From the NCBI RefSeq assembly GCF_041538045.1, contig NZ_JBGOSE010000009.1:62001-126000 (forward strand): a stretch of 64,000 nt of DNA, written 5' to 3'. Made by a program: the position numbers and the translations under genes. The notes under the pieces were generated by a model, which was given only the letters and a program-made list of their open reading frames with translations, was not told where the DNA came from and searched no databases. Of the stretch, positions 9,020 through 18,007 are shown one piece after another. The stretch is from Aliiglaciecola sp041538045. GTDB taxonomy: Bacteria; Pseudomonadota; Gammaproteobacteria; Enterobacterales; Alteromonadaceae. Within the stretch, counting starts at the first letter, position 1. Each line of letters begins with the position of its first letter.

Positions 9020-9200
9020 GCAACACCTCTTTTACGTATTAGCAAAATTACGTTTTTTTAAGTCAACGTATACTAATACCAAATCTAGTAAAAAGAACCC
9101 AGACAATAAATTACGAAATTTAATAATTAAATAACATAATTGATACAAAATGGCCTCTCGTAAAAGATGCACAGACATTTTTTCACATACTGAGACCAAC
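9020..9200. promoter_or_regulatory. xylR-xylB divergent promoter region
   Basis: This 181-bp gap must hold the promoters of xylR (-) and xylB (+). It is AT-rich and contains the near-palindrome ATTTAATAATTAAAT at 9118-9132. XylR in E. coli binds AT-rich direct repeats, but I cannot assign a precise site here. Confidence 0.45.
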
Positions 9201-10661
9201 ATGTACCTTGGCGTTGATTTAGGCACTTCAGGCATTAAAATTATTTTGATGGACGAAACAGGCAATATTGTAGATAGCGAAACAGAAGCGCTGCAGGTTT
9301 CTCGTCCAAAACCATTATGGTCAGAACAAGACCCTCAGCACTGGTGGTCTGCATGTGACACCGTTATGCAAAAATTGGCAAAACGAAACCAATTACAGCA
9401 AGTTAAAAGTATTGGCCTGTCTGGACAAATGCATGGTGCTACCCTGTTAGACAAGCAAAACAAAATTATTCGACCGGCCATTTTATGGAATGACGGGCGC
9501 AGTCAAGCCCAATGCGCAGAGCTGGAACAGCGAGTAGAAAATTGCCATCAAATTACTGGCAATTTGATTATGCCCGGCTTTACCGCACCGAAAATTTTGT
9601 GGGTTCAACAAAATGAACCAGAAAACTTTGAAAAAATTGCCAAAGTTTTGTTACCAAAAGACTATTTACGTTTCCTATTAACGGGTGATTTTGCCTCTGA
9701 CATGTCTGATGCAGCCGGCACCATGTGGCTCGATGTAGAAGCTCGAGACTGGCACAAAGATATGCTATCTGCTTGTGGCTTGACTATTGAACAGATGCCT
9801 AAGTTATTTGAAGGAAACGAAATAAGCGGCCATTTAAACAAAGAATTGGCTGAACGTTGGAAGATGCAGTCCGTTCCCGTTGTCGCTGGCGGAGGCGATA
9901 ACGCAGCCGGAGCCATTGGAGTAGGTTTAGTTAAACCCGGCCAAGCAATGATTTCTTTGGGAACATCGGGGGTGTATTTCCTAGCTTCAGAGGGATTCAA
10001 AGCCAATCCTAAAATGGCAGTACATAGCTTTTGCCATGCGGTGCCCAATACTTGGCATTTAATGTCTGTGATGCTCAGTGCGGCGAATTGTTTGCAATGG
10101 TTTGCCGAAGACGTTGTCAAAACAAAGGTAACCGACTTATTAGCAGAGTTAGAGTCTAAGTCAGCCACGTTAGACATCAGTCAAGCACCGATTTTTCTTC
10201 CTTATTTGAGTGGAGAAAGAACGCCACACAATAACCCCCATGCCAAAGGTAACTTTTTTGGCATAACCAATGAAAATCATCAAGCTAGTTTTACCCACGC
10301 GATTATGGAAGGGGTGAGTTTTGCGTTTGCAGATGGTGTCGATGCCGTCCACGATTCTGGTTCTCAAGCAACCGAAATCACCTTAATTGGTGGCGGAGCC
10401 AGAAGTCCCTATTGGCGTCAACTATTGGCCGATGTGTTAAATACAAAAATTACCTTTCGTAAAGGCGGAGATGTAGGGCCAGCGTTAGGTGCTGCAAGGC
10501 TCGCTAAAATGGCGGTTCACCCTGAACTAAGTCTAGAAGAGGTGTGCCCAGAACCTGAGATTGTAGAGGTCCATCAACCCAACCCCCAAATGGTCGCCAT
10601 TTATAAATCACGACGAGATAAATTTAGAAAATTATACCCAGCTCTAGTGGAGCTATTTTAG
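9201..10661 (+). CDS. xylB: xylulokinase XylB
   Basis: With the start at 9201 the protein is 486 residues (E. coli XylB 484) and begins MYLGVDLGTSG, the FGGY-kinase phosphate-binding strand. GQMHGA at residues 75-80 and the catalytic Asp233 in GGGDNAAGA match E. coli numbering. YLSGERTPHNNP and IGGGARSPYWRQ are further family motifs. It phosphorylates D-xylulose to xylulose 5-phosphate in the cytosol. The frame is open to 9150, but the 17 extra residues are not part of the family. The same leader sequence (GAGACCAAC before ATG) precedes both xylB and xylA. Confidence 0.96.
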   Translation: MYLGVDLGTSGIKIILMDETGNIVDSETEALQVSRPKPLWSEQDPQHWWSACDTVMQKLAKRNQLQQVKSIGLSGQMHGATLLDKQNKIIRPAILWNDGRSQAQCAELEQRVENCHQITGNLIMPGFTAPKILWVQQNEPENFEKIAKVLLPKDYLRFLLTGDFASDMSDAAGTMWLDVEARDWHKDMLSACGLTIEQMPKLFEGNEISGHLNKELAERWKMQSVPVVAGGGDNAAGAIGVGLVKPGQAMISLGTSGVYFLASEGFKANPKMAVHSFCHAVPNTWHLMSVMLSAANCLQWFAEDVVKTKVTDLLAELESKSATLDISQAPIFLPYLSGERTPHNNPHAKGNFFGITNENHQASFTHAIMEGVSFAFADGVDAVHDSGSQATEITLIGGGARSPYWRQLLADVLNTKITFRKGGDVGPALGAARLAKMAVHPELSLEEVCPEPEIVEVHQPNPQMVAIYKSRRDKFRKLYPALVELF

Positions 10662-10807
10662 GCGCTAACTCTTGTTGCAATTTTTTAACTTGTCTTGAAC
10701 AAAAAGCACAAGAGTCTAAGCACAAATCGTAATTGTTAGCTTTGCAATAAACACTCACTATTCATTTTATATTCACAGCAGTCATTAATTAGTAGCAGGA
10801 GACCAAC

Positions 10808-12127
10808 ATGTCCCAATATTTCGAAAACATTGAAAAGATCCAATATGAAGGTGTGGATTCAGAAAATCCATTGGCGTTTCATCATTATAATCCAGAGCAA
10901 ATCATTCTTGGCAAAAGTATGAAAGAGCACTTACGTTTCGCAGCGTGCTACTGGCACAACTTCTGTTGGGACGGTGCTGATGTATTTGGTCAAGGTACCT
11001 TTGGTCGCCCATGGTTGAAACCTGGTGACCCTATGCAACGAGCAAAACAGAAAGCGGACGTAGCATTTGAGTTTTTTAACAAACTAAACATCCCTTTTTA
11101 TTGCTTTCACGATATAGACGTTTCTCCGGAAGGCAACTCCATCAAAGAATACACAGAAAACTTTGCACAGATGGTAGATGTGTTAGAAGCAAAGCAGGAA
11201 GAGTCTGGAGTGAAGTTATTATGGGGTACTGCCAACTTATTTAGCAATCCTAGATATGCAGCCGGTGGCGCAACTAACCCTAACCCAGAGGTATTTTCCT
11301 ACGGTGCCACTCAAGTATTCCATGCAATGAATGCCACTAAACGTCTTGGTGGTGAAAACTACGTTTTATGGGGTGGTCGTGAAGGTTACGAAACCCTGTT
11401 AAATACAGATTTGCGTCAAGAACGTGAGCAACTTGCTCGTTTTATGCACATGGTCGTTGAGCATAAACATAAAATCGGATTCAAAGGTACGTTACTTATA
11501 GAGCCAAAACCTCAAGAGCCTACTAAGCACCAGTACGATTACGACAGTGCCACCGTATACGGTTTCTTAAAGCAATATGGTTTAGAACAAGAATTTAAAA
11601 TGAATATTGAAGCTAACCATGCAACCTTAGCTGGCCATTCATTCCATCACGAAATTGCTACTGCTGTTTCTTTAGGTATTTTTGGTAGTATTGATGCAAA
11701 CCGCGGCGATGCTCAAAATGGTTGGGATACAGATCAGTTTCCTAATGCCGTAGAAGAGTTATCTTTGATTATGTATGAAGTACTTAAAGCTGGCGGTTTT
11801 ACCACAGGTGGACTTAATTTCGATACTAAATTACGTAGACAAAGTTCTGATCCTACAGACTTATTCCACGGCCATATCGGTGGTATGGATCACATGGCAT
11901 TAGGTTTGAAAAAAGCCGCAGAGATCATAAACAATGACTTCTTATCAGCCAAAGTTAAAGAACGTTATGCCGGCTGGAACAAAAATCTAGGTAAAGAGAT
12001 TATCGGTGGTGAACATTCTTTGGAATCATTGGCCAAATTTACGGTGGATAACTCATTAGATCCGAAACATCAAAGCGGACAACAAGAATTGTTGGAAAAT
12101 AAAGTAAACCGTGTACTTTATGGTTAA
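10808..12127 (+). CDS. xylA: xylose isomerase XylA
   Basis: The 439-residue product matches the E. coli class II enzyme (440). The catalytic pair His101 and Asp104 (CFHDIDVSP) is present at the same positions, with the metal-ligand regions GTLLIEPKP, NIEANHATLAGH and GSIDANRGD. It interconverts D-xylose and D-xylulose using divalent metal. AGGAG lies about 7 nt upstream of the ATG. It follows xylB after a 146-bp gap and is closed by a strong terminator. The order xylB-xylA is the reverse of the E. coli order. Confidence 0.97.
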   Translation: MSQYFENIEKIQYEGVDSENPLAFHHYNPEQIILGKSMKEHLRFAACYWHNFCWDGADVFGQGTFGRPWLKPGDPMQRAKQKADVAFEFFNKLNIPFYCFHDIDVSPEGNSIKEYTENFAQMVDVLEAKQEESGVKLLWGTANLFSNPRYAAGGATNPNPEVFSYGATQVFHAMNATKRLGGENYVLWGGREGYETLLNTDLRQEREQLARFMHMVVEHKHKIGFKGTLLIEPKPQEPTKHQYDYDSATVYGFLKQYGLEQEFKMNIEANHATLAGHSFHHEIATAVSLGIFGSIDANRGDAQNGWDTDQFPNAVEELSLIMYEVLKAGGFTTGGLNFDTKLRRQSSDPTDLFHGHIGGMDHMALGLKKAAEIINNDFLSAKVKERYAGWNKNLGKEIIGGEHSLESLAKFTVDNSLDPKHQSGQQELLENKVNRVLYG

Positions 12128-12160
12128 TCACTAGGGTTACTGATTTTACATTAAAAATTG

Positions 12161-12187
12161 AAAGGCCTCTTAATACGAGGCCTTTTT
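12161..12187 (+). terminator. intrinsic terminator after xylA
   Basis: AAAGGCCTC and GAGGCCTTT form a 9-bp stem with a 7-nt loop, followed by a run of T. Confidence 0.9.
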
Positions 12188-12247
12188 TGAGTTTAAAGGG
12201 TGACGAAAGCTATCGGTGAATTTTTGACTTTAGACGAAAAATGTGAC

Positions 12248-13021
12248 TTATTCACGCAACCCTTTACCGCTATATGCCCAGTATATTCCGCCAAATAAGT
12301 GCTCCACAAAAGCACTATTTTCATAGACTGCAGGTAAATGGCCCAACCCCGTATAAAAAGCACGACCACCATGAATCTCTTGATACCAAGCAATGGGATG
12401 AAACTCTCCCATTCCCTGGCCTTTAACTCTTCCCCAATCGGCTTGGGGGGCGTAAGTTGATTCATCAACACTCAAAATATAATTTAAGTTAGTACTTAAT
12501 TCTGGGCCATACTGATACCATTCATCGGTCCACAGTGACACATCAGGTAGCAATTCCAATCCTGGGAAAGTCCGGTCAATAACTGACAACTCTGCGGTCT
12601 GAATTACCGGATGAATGACAAATTGTCTTCCCACTAACTTTCCATACCATGGCCAATCGTATTCAGTATCACTTGCGCTATGCACGCCTACAAAGCCCTT
12701 TCCAGATTCGATAAATTGTTCAAATGCGGTTTGCTGTGACTGATTTAAAATGTCCCCAGTGGTAAGTAAAAACATAACGACGTCGTACTGGGCGAGATCC
12801 TTTTGATTGAATATGTTCGCATCTTCGTGCCAATCCATATCAAAATGATGTTTTTCCGACATCTTAGTGAGTGCGTTTATTGCTTGATTCACTGAAGTAT
12901 GATGAAAACCAACAGTTTTGCTGAATACTAAAAGCTTAAACTGTTTAGCCTGCACTGACGTACTGATTAATAAGGTTACAACCAATATAGCAAATAGGTT
13001 TAAGCCATTTTTTATGCACAT
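12248..13021 (-). CDS. secreted ThuA-domain protein
   Basis: The 257-residue protein has an N-terminal signal peptide (cleavage likely after VQA, about residue 25). The rest is one ThuA-like class I glutamine-amidotransferase-fold domain, with FSKTVGFHHTS near the start, GFVGVHSASDTEYDWPWY mid-domain and GGRAFYTGLGH near the end. ThuA-like proteins are linked to carbohydrate metabolism, but their reaction is not settled. An AGGAAAGG ribosome binding site precedes the ATG. It is downstream of the sugar symporter gene on the same strand, separated by a terminator, and adjoins xylA. A role in periplasmic handling of xylose-derived sugars is only an inference. Confidence 0.85.
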   Translation of the reverse strand: MCIKNGLNLFAILVVTLLISTSVQAKQFKLLVFSKTVGFHHTSVNQAINALTKMSEKHHFDMDWHEDANIFNQKDLAQYDVVMFLLTTGDILNQSQQTAFEQFIESGKGFVGVHSASDTEYDWPWYGKLVGRQFVIHPVIQTAELSVIDRTFPGLELLPDVSLWTDEWYQYGPELSTNLNYILSVDESTYAPQADWGRVKGQGMGEFHPIAWYQEIHGGRAFYTGLGHLPAVYENSAFVEHLFGGIYWAYSGKGLRE

Positions 13022-13056
13022 AATACCTTTCCTTTTACAAAGTATTTAAAACGAAA

Positions 13057-13081
13057 AAGGGTGCAAAGAAATTGCACCCTT
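13057..13081 (-). terminator. intrinsic terminator after the sugar symporter gene
   Basis: AAGGGTGCAA pairs with TTGCACCCTT around AGAAA. On the minus strand the stem is followed by TTTTTCGTTTT, placing it between the symporter and the ThuA gene. Confidence 0.85.
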
Positions 13082-13100
13082 ATTTATTATTAATCAGCTC

Positions 13101-14498
13101 TTAACCAATCATATCTTCTAATTCAGTCCCTTTAGTTTCATGCACTAACTTCACGACGAACAACACCGACAATAGTGCGCTAAGTGCATAAAAACCGTAA
13201 GCTCCTGCTAAGCCAATGCTAGTCAGCATAATTGGGAAGGTCATGGTAATAGCGAAGTTCGCTCCCCACTGAAATAACCCGGCTACCGCCAAACCGGAAC
13301 CACGAATTTGATTAGGAAACATTTCTCCCAACATCACCCACATTACAGGTCCCCAAGAGAGGTTAAAGAAAAATACATAGGCATTAGCAGATACCAAAGC
13401 CAAGGTGCCTAAACTGCCTAGATCTAAATTACCACTGCTATCAAAATCGGACGTTGCAAAACAAAAGACCATCAGCCCTAAAGTCAATGTCATGCCTATC
13501 GAACCTAGGGTTAATAAAGGCTTACGTCCAATTTTATCAATTAACACCATGGTAATAATACAAGCTGCAATACTCACAGCTCCACTGATAATATTAATCA
13601 GTAACGCGTCTGACTCGGAAAACCCAACGGCCTGCCACAACACTGCGCCATAATAAAAAACGACATTGATGCCGACTAGTTGTTGGAACACCGCTAAACC
13701 AATACCTACCCAGACGATTTTTCTTACTTTTCCAGATTGCTTATCTTTCAAGTCAGATAATTTAGGTTGATGGTCATCTGCTAACGAAGCTTTGATATCT
13801 GTTAATTTAAGCTCTCCTGCCCTAACACCATATAAACGAATAAGCACCTCTTCAGCTTGAGGAAGTTTGTTTTTTATGACTAAAAAGCGTGGGCTTTCTG
13901 GAATAAACAACAAACTGCCGAGAAATAAGCATGCAGGTACTAGCTCAATCCAAAACATCCAACGCCAAGCGCTAAATCCCATCCATAAATCAGCCGTTGA
14001 GACACCAGCTAAATCAGCAAGGAAGTAGTTACTAACAAAGGCTGCAAATAAGCCGCAAATAATAGCGACCTGCTGAATTGTTGTCAGCATACCGCGTAAT
14101 CTTGCGGGTGCGATTTCACTTATGTAAGCCGGGGCCATAACTGATGCTGCTCCCACAGCTAGACCACCCAAAATGCGATAAAGAATAAACTCGCCAGACG
14201 TATCAGCAATACCAGATCCCCAAGCACTGATAATAAAAAATATGGCTGCTATAATCAGAATTGTTTTTCGACCAAATAGATCGGCTAATCGTCCAGCACA
14301 AAATGCGCCGACTGCACAGCCCAACAACATGCTGGCGACGTTAAACCCCGTACCAACACTGTCTGATTTGAATGCGGCTTGTAAACCGTCAACCGTACCG
14401 TTAATAACCCCACTGTCGAAACCAAATAAAAAACCACCAATTGTTGCTACACAACTCACCAAAATGATGAACAGCATATTTTCTTTTTCTTGTATCAA
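13101..14498 (-). CDS. MFS sugar:H+ symporter (XylE/GlcP-like)
   Basis: The 465-residue product has 12 membrane helices and the sugar-porter signatures: GGFLFGFDSGVINGT in helix 1, DLFGRKT and DKIGRKP in the 2-3 and 8-9 loops, PESPRFLV at the end of helix 6, and QQLVGINVVFYYG in helix 7. It should be an inner-membrane proton-coupled monosaccharide importer. Its position beside xylA/xylB makes D-xylose the probable substrate. The frame begins at a TTG (14498); an ATG at 14477 is the alternative start. A dyad lies about 80-100 bp upstream. Confidence 0.9.
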   Translation of the reverse strand: MIQEKENMLFIILVSCVATIGGFLFGFDSGVINGTVDGLQAAFKSDSVGTGFNVASMLLGCAVGAFCAGRLADLFGRKTILIIAAIFFIISAWGSGIADTSGEFILYRILGGLAVGAASVMAPAYISEIAPARLRGMLTTIQQVAIICGLFAAFVSNYFLADLAGVSTADLWMGFSAWRWMFWIELVPACLFLGSLLFIPESPRFLVIKNKLPQAEEVLIRLYGVRAGELKLTDIKASLADDHQPKLSDLKDKQSGKVRKIVWVGIGLAVFQQLVGINVVFYYGAVLWQAVGFSESDALLINIISGAVSIAACIITMVLIDKIGRKPLLTLGSIGMTLTLGLMVFCFATSDFDSSGNLDLGSLGTLALVSANAYVFFFNLSWGPVMWVMLGEMFPNQIRGSGLAVAGLFQWGANFAITMTFPIMLTSIGLAGAYGFYALSALLSVLFVVKLVHETKGTELEDMIG

Positions 14499-14572
14499 CG
14501 GACGCCCCTAAATGTTGTATTTGATTTTTAACTGGCAGCCGAAAAATTTCCATTGCCTTTCAATCACATAAT

Positions 14573-14593
14573 ACTGTTAAAGAATTGTTAACA
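14573..14593. promoter_or_regulatory. dyad upstream of the sugar symporter
   Basis: CTGTTAA and TTAACAG form a perfect 7-bp inverted repeat with a 7-nt spacer, about 75-95 bp upstream of the symporter start in a 234-bp gap. It is a candidate operator; the same dyad was not seen upstream of xylB or xylA. Confidence 0.35.
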
Positions 14594-14732
14594 GGTAGAA
14601 TATAGAGAACACTCTAATTTTGGAAACAAAAAATAATTAAAATAAACCCAATACTAGATTAATGAATGAGATCAACAGCAGGGCTTAGTAAGCGCCACTA
14701 CTAAATGCTTTAGCAGAAGAATGACTAACGGC

Positions 14733-15185
14733 TCAGACAATAGGTAAGGTAGTTGTATATTTAATTTGTTCCATGGCAAAACTAGAGGTTACATCCGACA
14801 AATCAATGCCCGATACTAATTTTTTATAAAATACATCAAAGGCTTTAAGATCTGCGACCATCACTTTAAGCATATAGTCGTAGTCTCCGCTCATGCGGTA
14901 AAATTCAACGACCTCTTCTAAGTTACTAGCATGCACAGCAAACATTTTTAACCATTTATCATCATGTTTGCCCGCTTTGACTTGTACAAATGCAGTTACA
15001 TTTAAGCCGACTTTTTCACTGTTCAACAAGGCCACTCGACGATTTATAATCCCATGTTTTTCAAGGAGTTGAATACGCCTCCAGCAAGGTGTGTTGCTCA
15101 GCCCTACCTGCTCGGCAATTTGACTAACCGAAAGTGTTACATCTTGCTGCATTAACCGTAAAATTGCCTTATCAATAGCATCCAT
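14733..15185 (-). CDS. Lrp/AsnC-family transcriptional regulator
   Basis: From the ATG at 15185 the product is 150 residues, the usual Lrp-family size. The N-terminal winged helix-turn-helix (MDAIDKAILRLMQQD, then SVSQIAEQVGLSNTPCWRRIQLLEKHGII) is followed by the RAM ligand-binding domain (about 70-150), where MSGDYDYMLKVMVAD is the conserved core. Such regulators sense amino acids. The frame also opens at a TTG five codons earlier. The gene is divergent from a cysteine synthase with a perfect dyad between them, so it probably controls that gene and itself. Confidence 0.92.
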   Translation of the reverse strand: MDAIDKAILRLMQQDVTLSVSQIAEQVGLSNTPCWRRIQLLEKHGIINRRVALLNSEKVGLNVTAFVQVKAGKHDDKWLKMFAVHASNLEEVVEFYRMSGDYDYMLKVMVADLKAFDVFYKKLVSGIDLSDVTSSFAMEQIKYTTTLPIV

Positions 15186-15202
15186 AATGTATATATCCAA
15201 AC

Positions 15203-15225
15203 ATATTAGAATAAAATTCTAATAT
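15203..15225. promoter_or_regulatory. probable Lrp-type operator
   Basis: ATATTAGAAT and ATTCTAATAT form a perfect 10-bp dyad around AAA. It lies just upstream of the Lrp-like gene and 70 bp before the divergent cysteine synthase start. The sequence resembles the Lrp consensus (YAGHAWATTWTDCTR). A further half-site TTAGAATTTT lies at about 15248. Confidence 0.6.
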
Positions 15226-15294
15226 AAATCAAAAATGTAAAACAGTTTAGAATTTTTTGCTTTTTTTCTGTGGCACACTTAATAAAAAACAACA

Positions 15295-16290
15295 ATGGAT
15301 ACAAATTATATGTTGGCAAGGCAAAACACCATTCAACCTCAAGCAGCGTTAAACGAAAAAATACATGACAACATCACTCAAACAATTGGCAATACGCCAT
15401 TGGTTAGATTGTCACGATTAATCGAAAATACTGGACTCGAATGTGATCTTGTTGCCAAAGTGGAATATTTTAATCCTGCGGGCTCGGTAAAAGATCGCCC
15501 AGCCTTAGCGATGATCGATGCGCTGATGGCGTCTGAAGAATACACCCCAGACACCCATATCATCGAACCTACATCTGGTAACAATGGGGTCGCTTGTGCG
15601 TGGATATGTGCCATTAGAAAAATCCCCTTAACCATTGTTATTCCTGAACATATGTCAATTGAACGCAGAAAGTTAATCCGTTTATATGGTGCACAAGTGA
15701 TTACCACACCCAAAGCCTTAGGCACTAAAGGGGCGATTGACCACGCGGCGTTATTGGTTAGCCAGCAACCTAATGCCGTTTCGTTAGATCAATTTTCTAA
15801 TCAAGCTAATGTGGACACCCACTTCAATTCCACCGCCCAAGAGATTTGGCGGGACAGCGGTGGCAATGTCGATATTTTTGTCGCAGGTGTTGGCACTGGT
15901 GGCACTATTACTGGTATTGCTAAAGCCTTGAAGCAACTAAATCCCAATATCCAAATTGTTGCCGTTGAACCCAGTGCGTGCCCAGTATTAAGCGAAGGAA
16001 AAAGTGGAGTACATAAAATTCAAGGGCTCAGCTCTGGCCATGTTCCTGATATTCTAGACGTCAGTGTCATAGATAAAATTGAAACAGTGAGCGATGCGGA
16101 TGCCGTTGAGTACGCGAGAATGTTGGCCAGAGTAGAGGGTATTCCAGTGGGTATTTCATCCGGCGCAGCTGTGTGTGCAAGTATGCGTTTAGCTAATTTG
16201 CCGGAGAATAAAGGCAAAAGAATCGTGACCTTATTTGCTGATACAGCGGAACGTTATTTTAGCACTGATTTGTTTTCTCACTGCCAGTAA
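15295..16290 (+). CDS. cysteine synthase (O-acetylserine sulfhydrylase, CysK-like)
   Basis: The 331-residue protein is a fold-type II PLP enzyme. PLP should bind Lys66 in NPAGSVKDRPA. EPTSGNNGVACAW is the substrate-binding loop (CysK normally has SGNTG), GVGTGGTITG is the phosphate-binding loop, and GISSGAAV is near the C terminus. It should make cysteine from O-acetylserine and sulfide. About 20 extra residues precede the usual start; an internal ATG at 15310 is another option and neither has a clear ribosome binding site. Divergence from an Lrp-type regulator is the less common context for cysK, so a catabolic or dedicated role is possible. Confidence 0.85.
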   Translation: MDTNYMLARQNTIQPQAALNEKIHDNITQTIGNTPLVRLSRLIENTGLECDLVAKVEYFNPAGSVKDRPALAMIDALMASEEYTPDTHIIEPTSGNNGVACAWICAIRKIPLTIVIPEHMSIERRKLIRLYGAQVITTPKALGTKGAIDHAALLVSQQPNAVSLDQFSNQANVDTHFNSTAQEIWRDSGGNVDIFVAGVGTGGTITGIAKALKQLNPNIQIVAVEPSACPVLSEGKSGVHKIQGLSSGHVPDILDVSVIDKIETVSDADAVEYARMLARVEGIPVGISSGAAVCASMRLANLPENKGKRIVTLFADTAERYFSTDLFSHCQ

Positions 16291-16366
16291 ATTCAGATTA
16301 GATTAGCTTACTATGCGGGTTTAAACAAAAATACAATATGTTGCAAAAAAGCTTCTTGCCGGTTAA

Positions 16367-16380
16367 AAAATCGCGATTTT
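16367..16380. repeat. AAAATCGCGATTTT palindrome
   Basis: A perfect 14-bp palindrome in the 190-bp gap before gshB. It could be an operator or a weak terminator for the preceding cysteine synthase gene; nothing more can be said. Confidence 0.3.
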
Positions 16381-16482
16381 CAGATAAGTCAGTAATTTTT
16401 GCGCTGGCTTTCCCTTGAAATTTTTAGTCGTAGCACAAGATCTTAGGTATGATGAATTATTATCAACCAGCAAGGATCAATA

Positions 16483-17448
16483 TTGGCTATTAAACTCGGG
16501 ATCGTCATGGATCCTATTGAAAGCATAAATATCAAAAAAGACACCAGTTTTGCGATGTTATTGGATGCCCAGCAACGTGGGTATGACATTACCTATATGG
16601 AAATGTCTGATCTCTATATTGATAACGGCGCTCCTATGGCGCAAATGCGGCCTTTAAAAGTTATCAAAGATCCACAAAAATGGTTTGAGCTAGGTGAATC
16701 AAAGAACCGCAACTTAGCTGAGCTTGATGTTATTTTGATGCGCAAAGATCCTCCTTTTGACAGTGAGTTTCTATACTCCACACATATCTTTTCATTAGCT
16801 GAACAAGCCGGTACGTTAATCGTAAATCGCTCCTCTAGCCTACGAGACTTTAACGAAAAGTTATTTACTTCTTGGTTCCCAGATCTAATCCCAGATACCT
16901 TAGTTACCCGCAATTCAGCCTTAATCCGCGAATTTCACAAAAAACACCAAGACATTATTTGCAAACCCTTAGATGGAATGGGTGGTACATCTATTTTTCG
17001 CGTCACTCCAGAAGGCACCAACTTAGGTGTGATCATGGAAACGTTGACTGATAATGGTTCTACTTATGCCATGTTCCAACGTTATATGCCGGAAATTAAA
17101 GATGGCGACAAACGTATTCTAATCATTGATGGACAAGTCGTCCCCTACTGCCTCGCGCGCTTACCTAGCAAAGGTGAAACCCGCGGCAACTTGGCAGCAG
17201 GCGGCACAGGAAGACCCCAACCTTTATCTGATTCTGATCGACAAATTGCCGAAAAAATTGCGCCTCTATTAGTGGAAAAAGGGTTAATTTTTGTTGGTTT
17301 AGATGTGATTGGCGACAGAATTACCGAAATTAATGTTACCAGCCCTACCTGTGTTCAAGAAATTGAAGCTGCATACGACGTTAATATCACAGGTATGTTA
17401 TTTGATGCCATAGAGAAACGTTTAGGTGATAGAAATGCAGAGCTTTGA
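16483..17448 (+). CDS. gshB: glutathione synthetase GshB
   Basis: The 321-residue product is an ATP-grasp ligase very close to E. coli GshB: IKLGIVMDPI at the start, ILMRKDPPFD, KPLDGMGGTSIFRV (ATP binding), YCLARLPSKGETRGNLAAGG (flexible loop) and EINVTSPTCVQEIE. It joins glycine to gamma-glutamylcysteine in the cytosol. The start is a TTG at 16483: the conserved IKLGI follows it directly and AAGGA lies about 6 nt upstream, while the first ATG (MDPIE) would remove the conserved N terminus. It leads the conserved cluster gshB-yqgE-ruvX. Confidence 0.96.
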   Translation: MAIKLGIVMDPIESINIKKDTSFAMLLDAQQRGYDITYMEMSDLYIDNGAPMAQMRPLKVIKDPQKWFELGESKNRNLAELDVILMRKDPPFDSEFLYSTHIFSLAEQAGTLIVNRSSSLRDFNEKLFTSWFPDLIPDTLVTRNSALIREFHKKHQDIICKPLDGMGGTSIFRVTPEGTNLGVIMETLTDNGSTYAMFQRYMPEIKDGDKRILIIDGQVVPYCLARLPSKGETRGNLAAGGTGRPQPLSDSDRQIAEKIAPLLVEKGLIFVGLDVIGDRITEINVTSPTCVQEIEAAYDVNITGMLFDAIEKRLGDRNAEL

Positions 17449-17992
17449 ACATCATTTATTAGTTGCCATGCCAAGTCTTGATGACCCCTACTTTGCCCGC
17501 TCGCTTACGTATATTTGCGAGCATAATGACAAAGGCGCTATGGGCTTGGTAATTAATCAGCCCATTGGTATGAGTTTACAAGAGTTGATTAATCAAGCTG
17601 ATAAAGATGCGATAGTATTGGAAGAAAAAGCCGATGAAATCGTCTTGGCTGGCGGACCTGTGAGTCAAGACAGAGGCTTTATTTTACATACTACTCAACC
17701 AGGGTGGAGTTCAAGTTTACAACTTACATCTAAGATAATGATCACTACCTCCAAAGATATATTATCAGCCCTTGGTAACGAACAAGCACCGGCGAAATCA
17801 TTAGTGACTTTAGGTTACGCTGGGTGGTCTGCTGGTCAACTTGAAGAGGAAGTGCAAAACAACTCATGGTTAATAGTGGAAGCCGATGAGGAGTTGTTAT
17901 TTGATGTTCCTATCCATAAAAAATGGGAAAAAGCTGTACGTCGACTTGGTATTGATGTGTGGCAACTTGGGCCGGATGCTGGCCATGCTTAA
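17435..17992 (+). CDS. yqgE: YqgE/AlgH family protein (UPF0301)
   Basis: From the ATG at 17435 the product is 185 residues and starts MQSFEHHLLVAMPSLDDPYF, aligning with E. coli YqgE. Other family marks are TYICEHNDKGAMGLVINQP and VLAGGPVSQDRGFILH. It is soluble and its biochemical role is unresolved; in Pseudomonas the homologue AlgH affects alginate regulation. AGGTG upstream supports this start over a GTG at 17426. It overlaps gshB by 14 nt and precedes ruvX by 15 nt, so the three are probably co-transcribed. Confidence 0.93.
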   Translation: MQSFEHHLLVAMPSLDDPYFARSLTYICEHNDKGAMGLVINQPIGMSLQELINQADKDAIVLEEKADEIVLAGGPVSQDRGFILHTTQPGWSSSLQLTSKIMITTSKDILSALGNEQAPAKSLVTLGYAGWSAGQLEEEVQNNSWLIVEADEELLFDVPIHKKWEKAVRRLGIDVWQLGPDAGHA

Positions 17993-18007
17993 AAGGCGTA
18001 TAACATT

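Noticed and set aside
9662..10177. 171-codon antisense frame inside xylB
   Set aside because: xylB is certain on the plus strand and the antisense frame has no ribosome binding site or domain.
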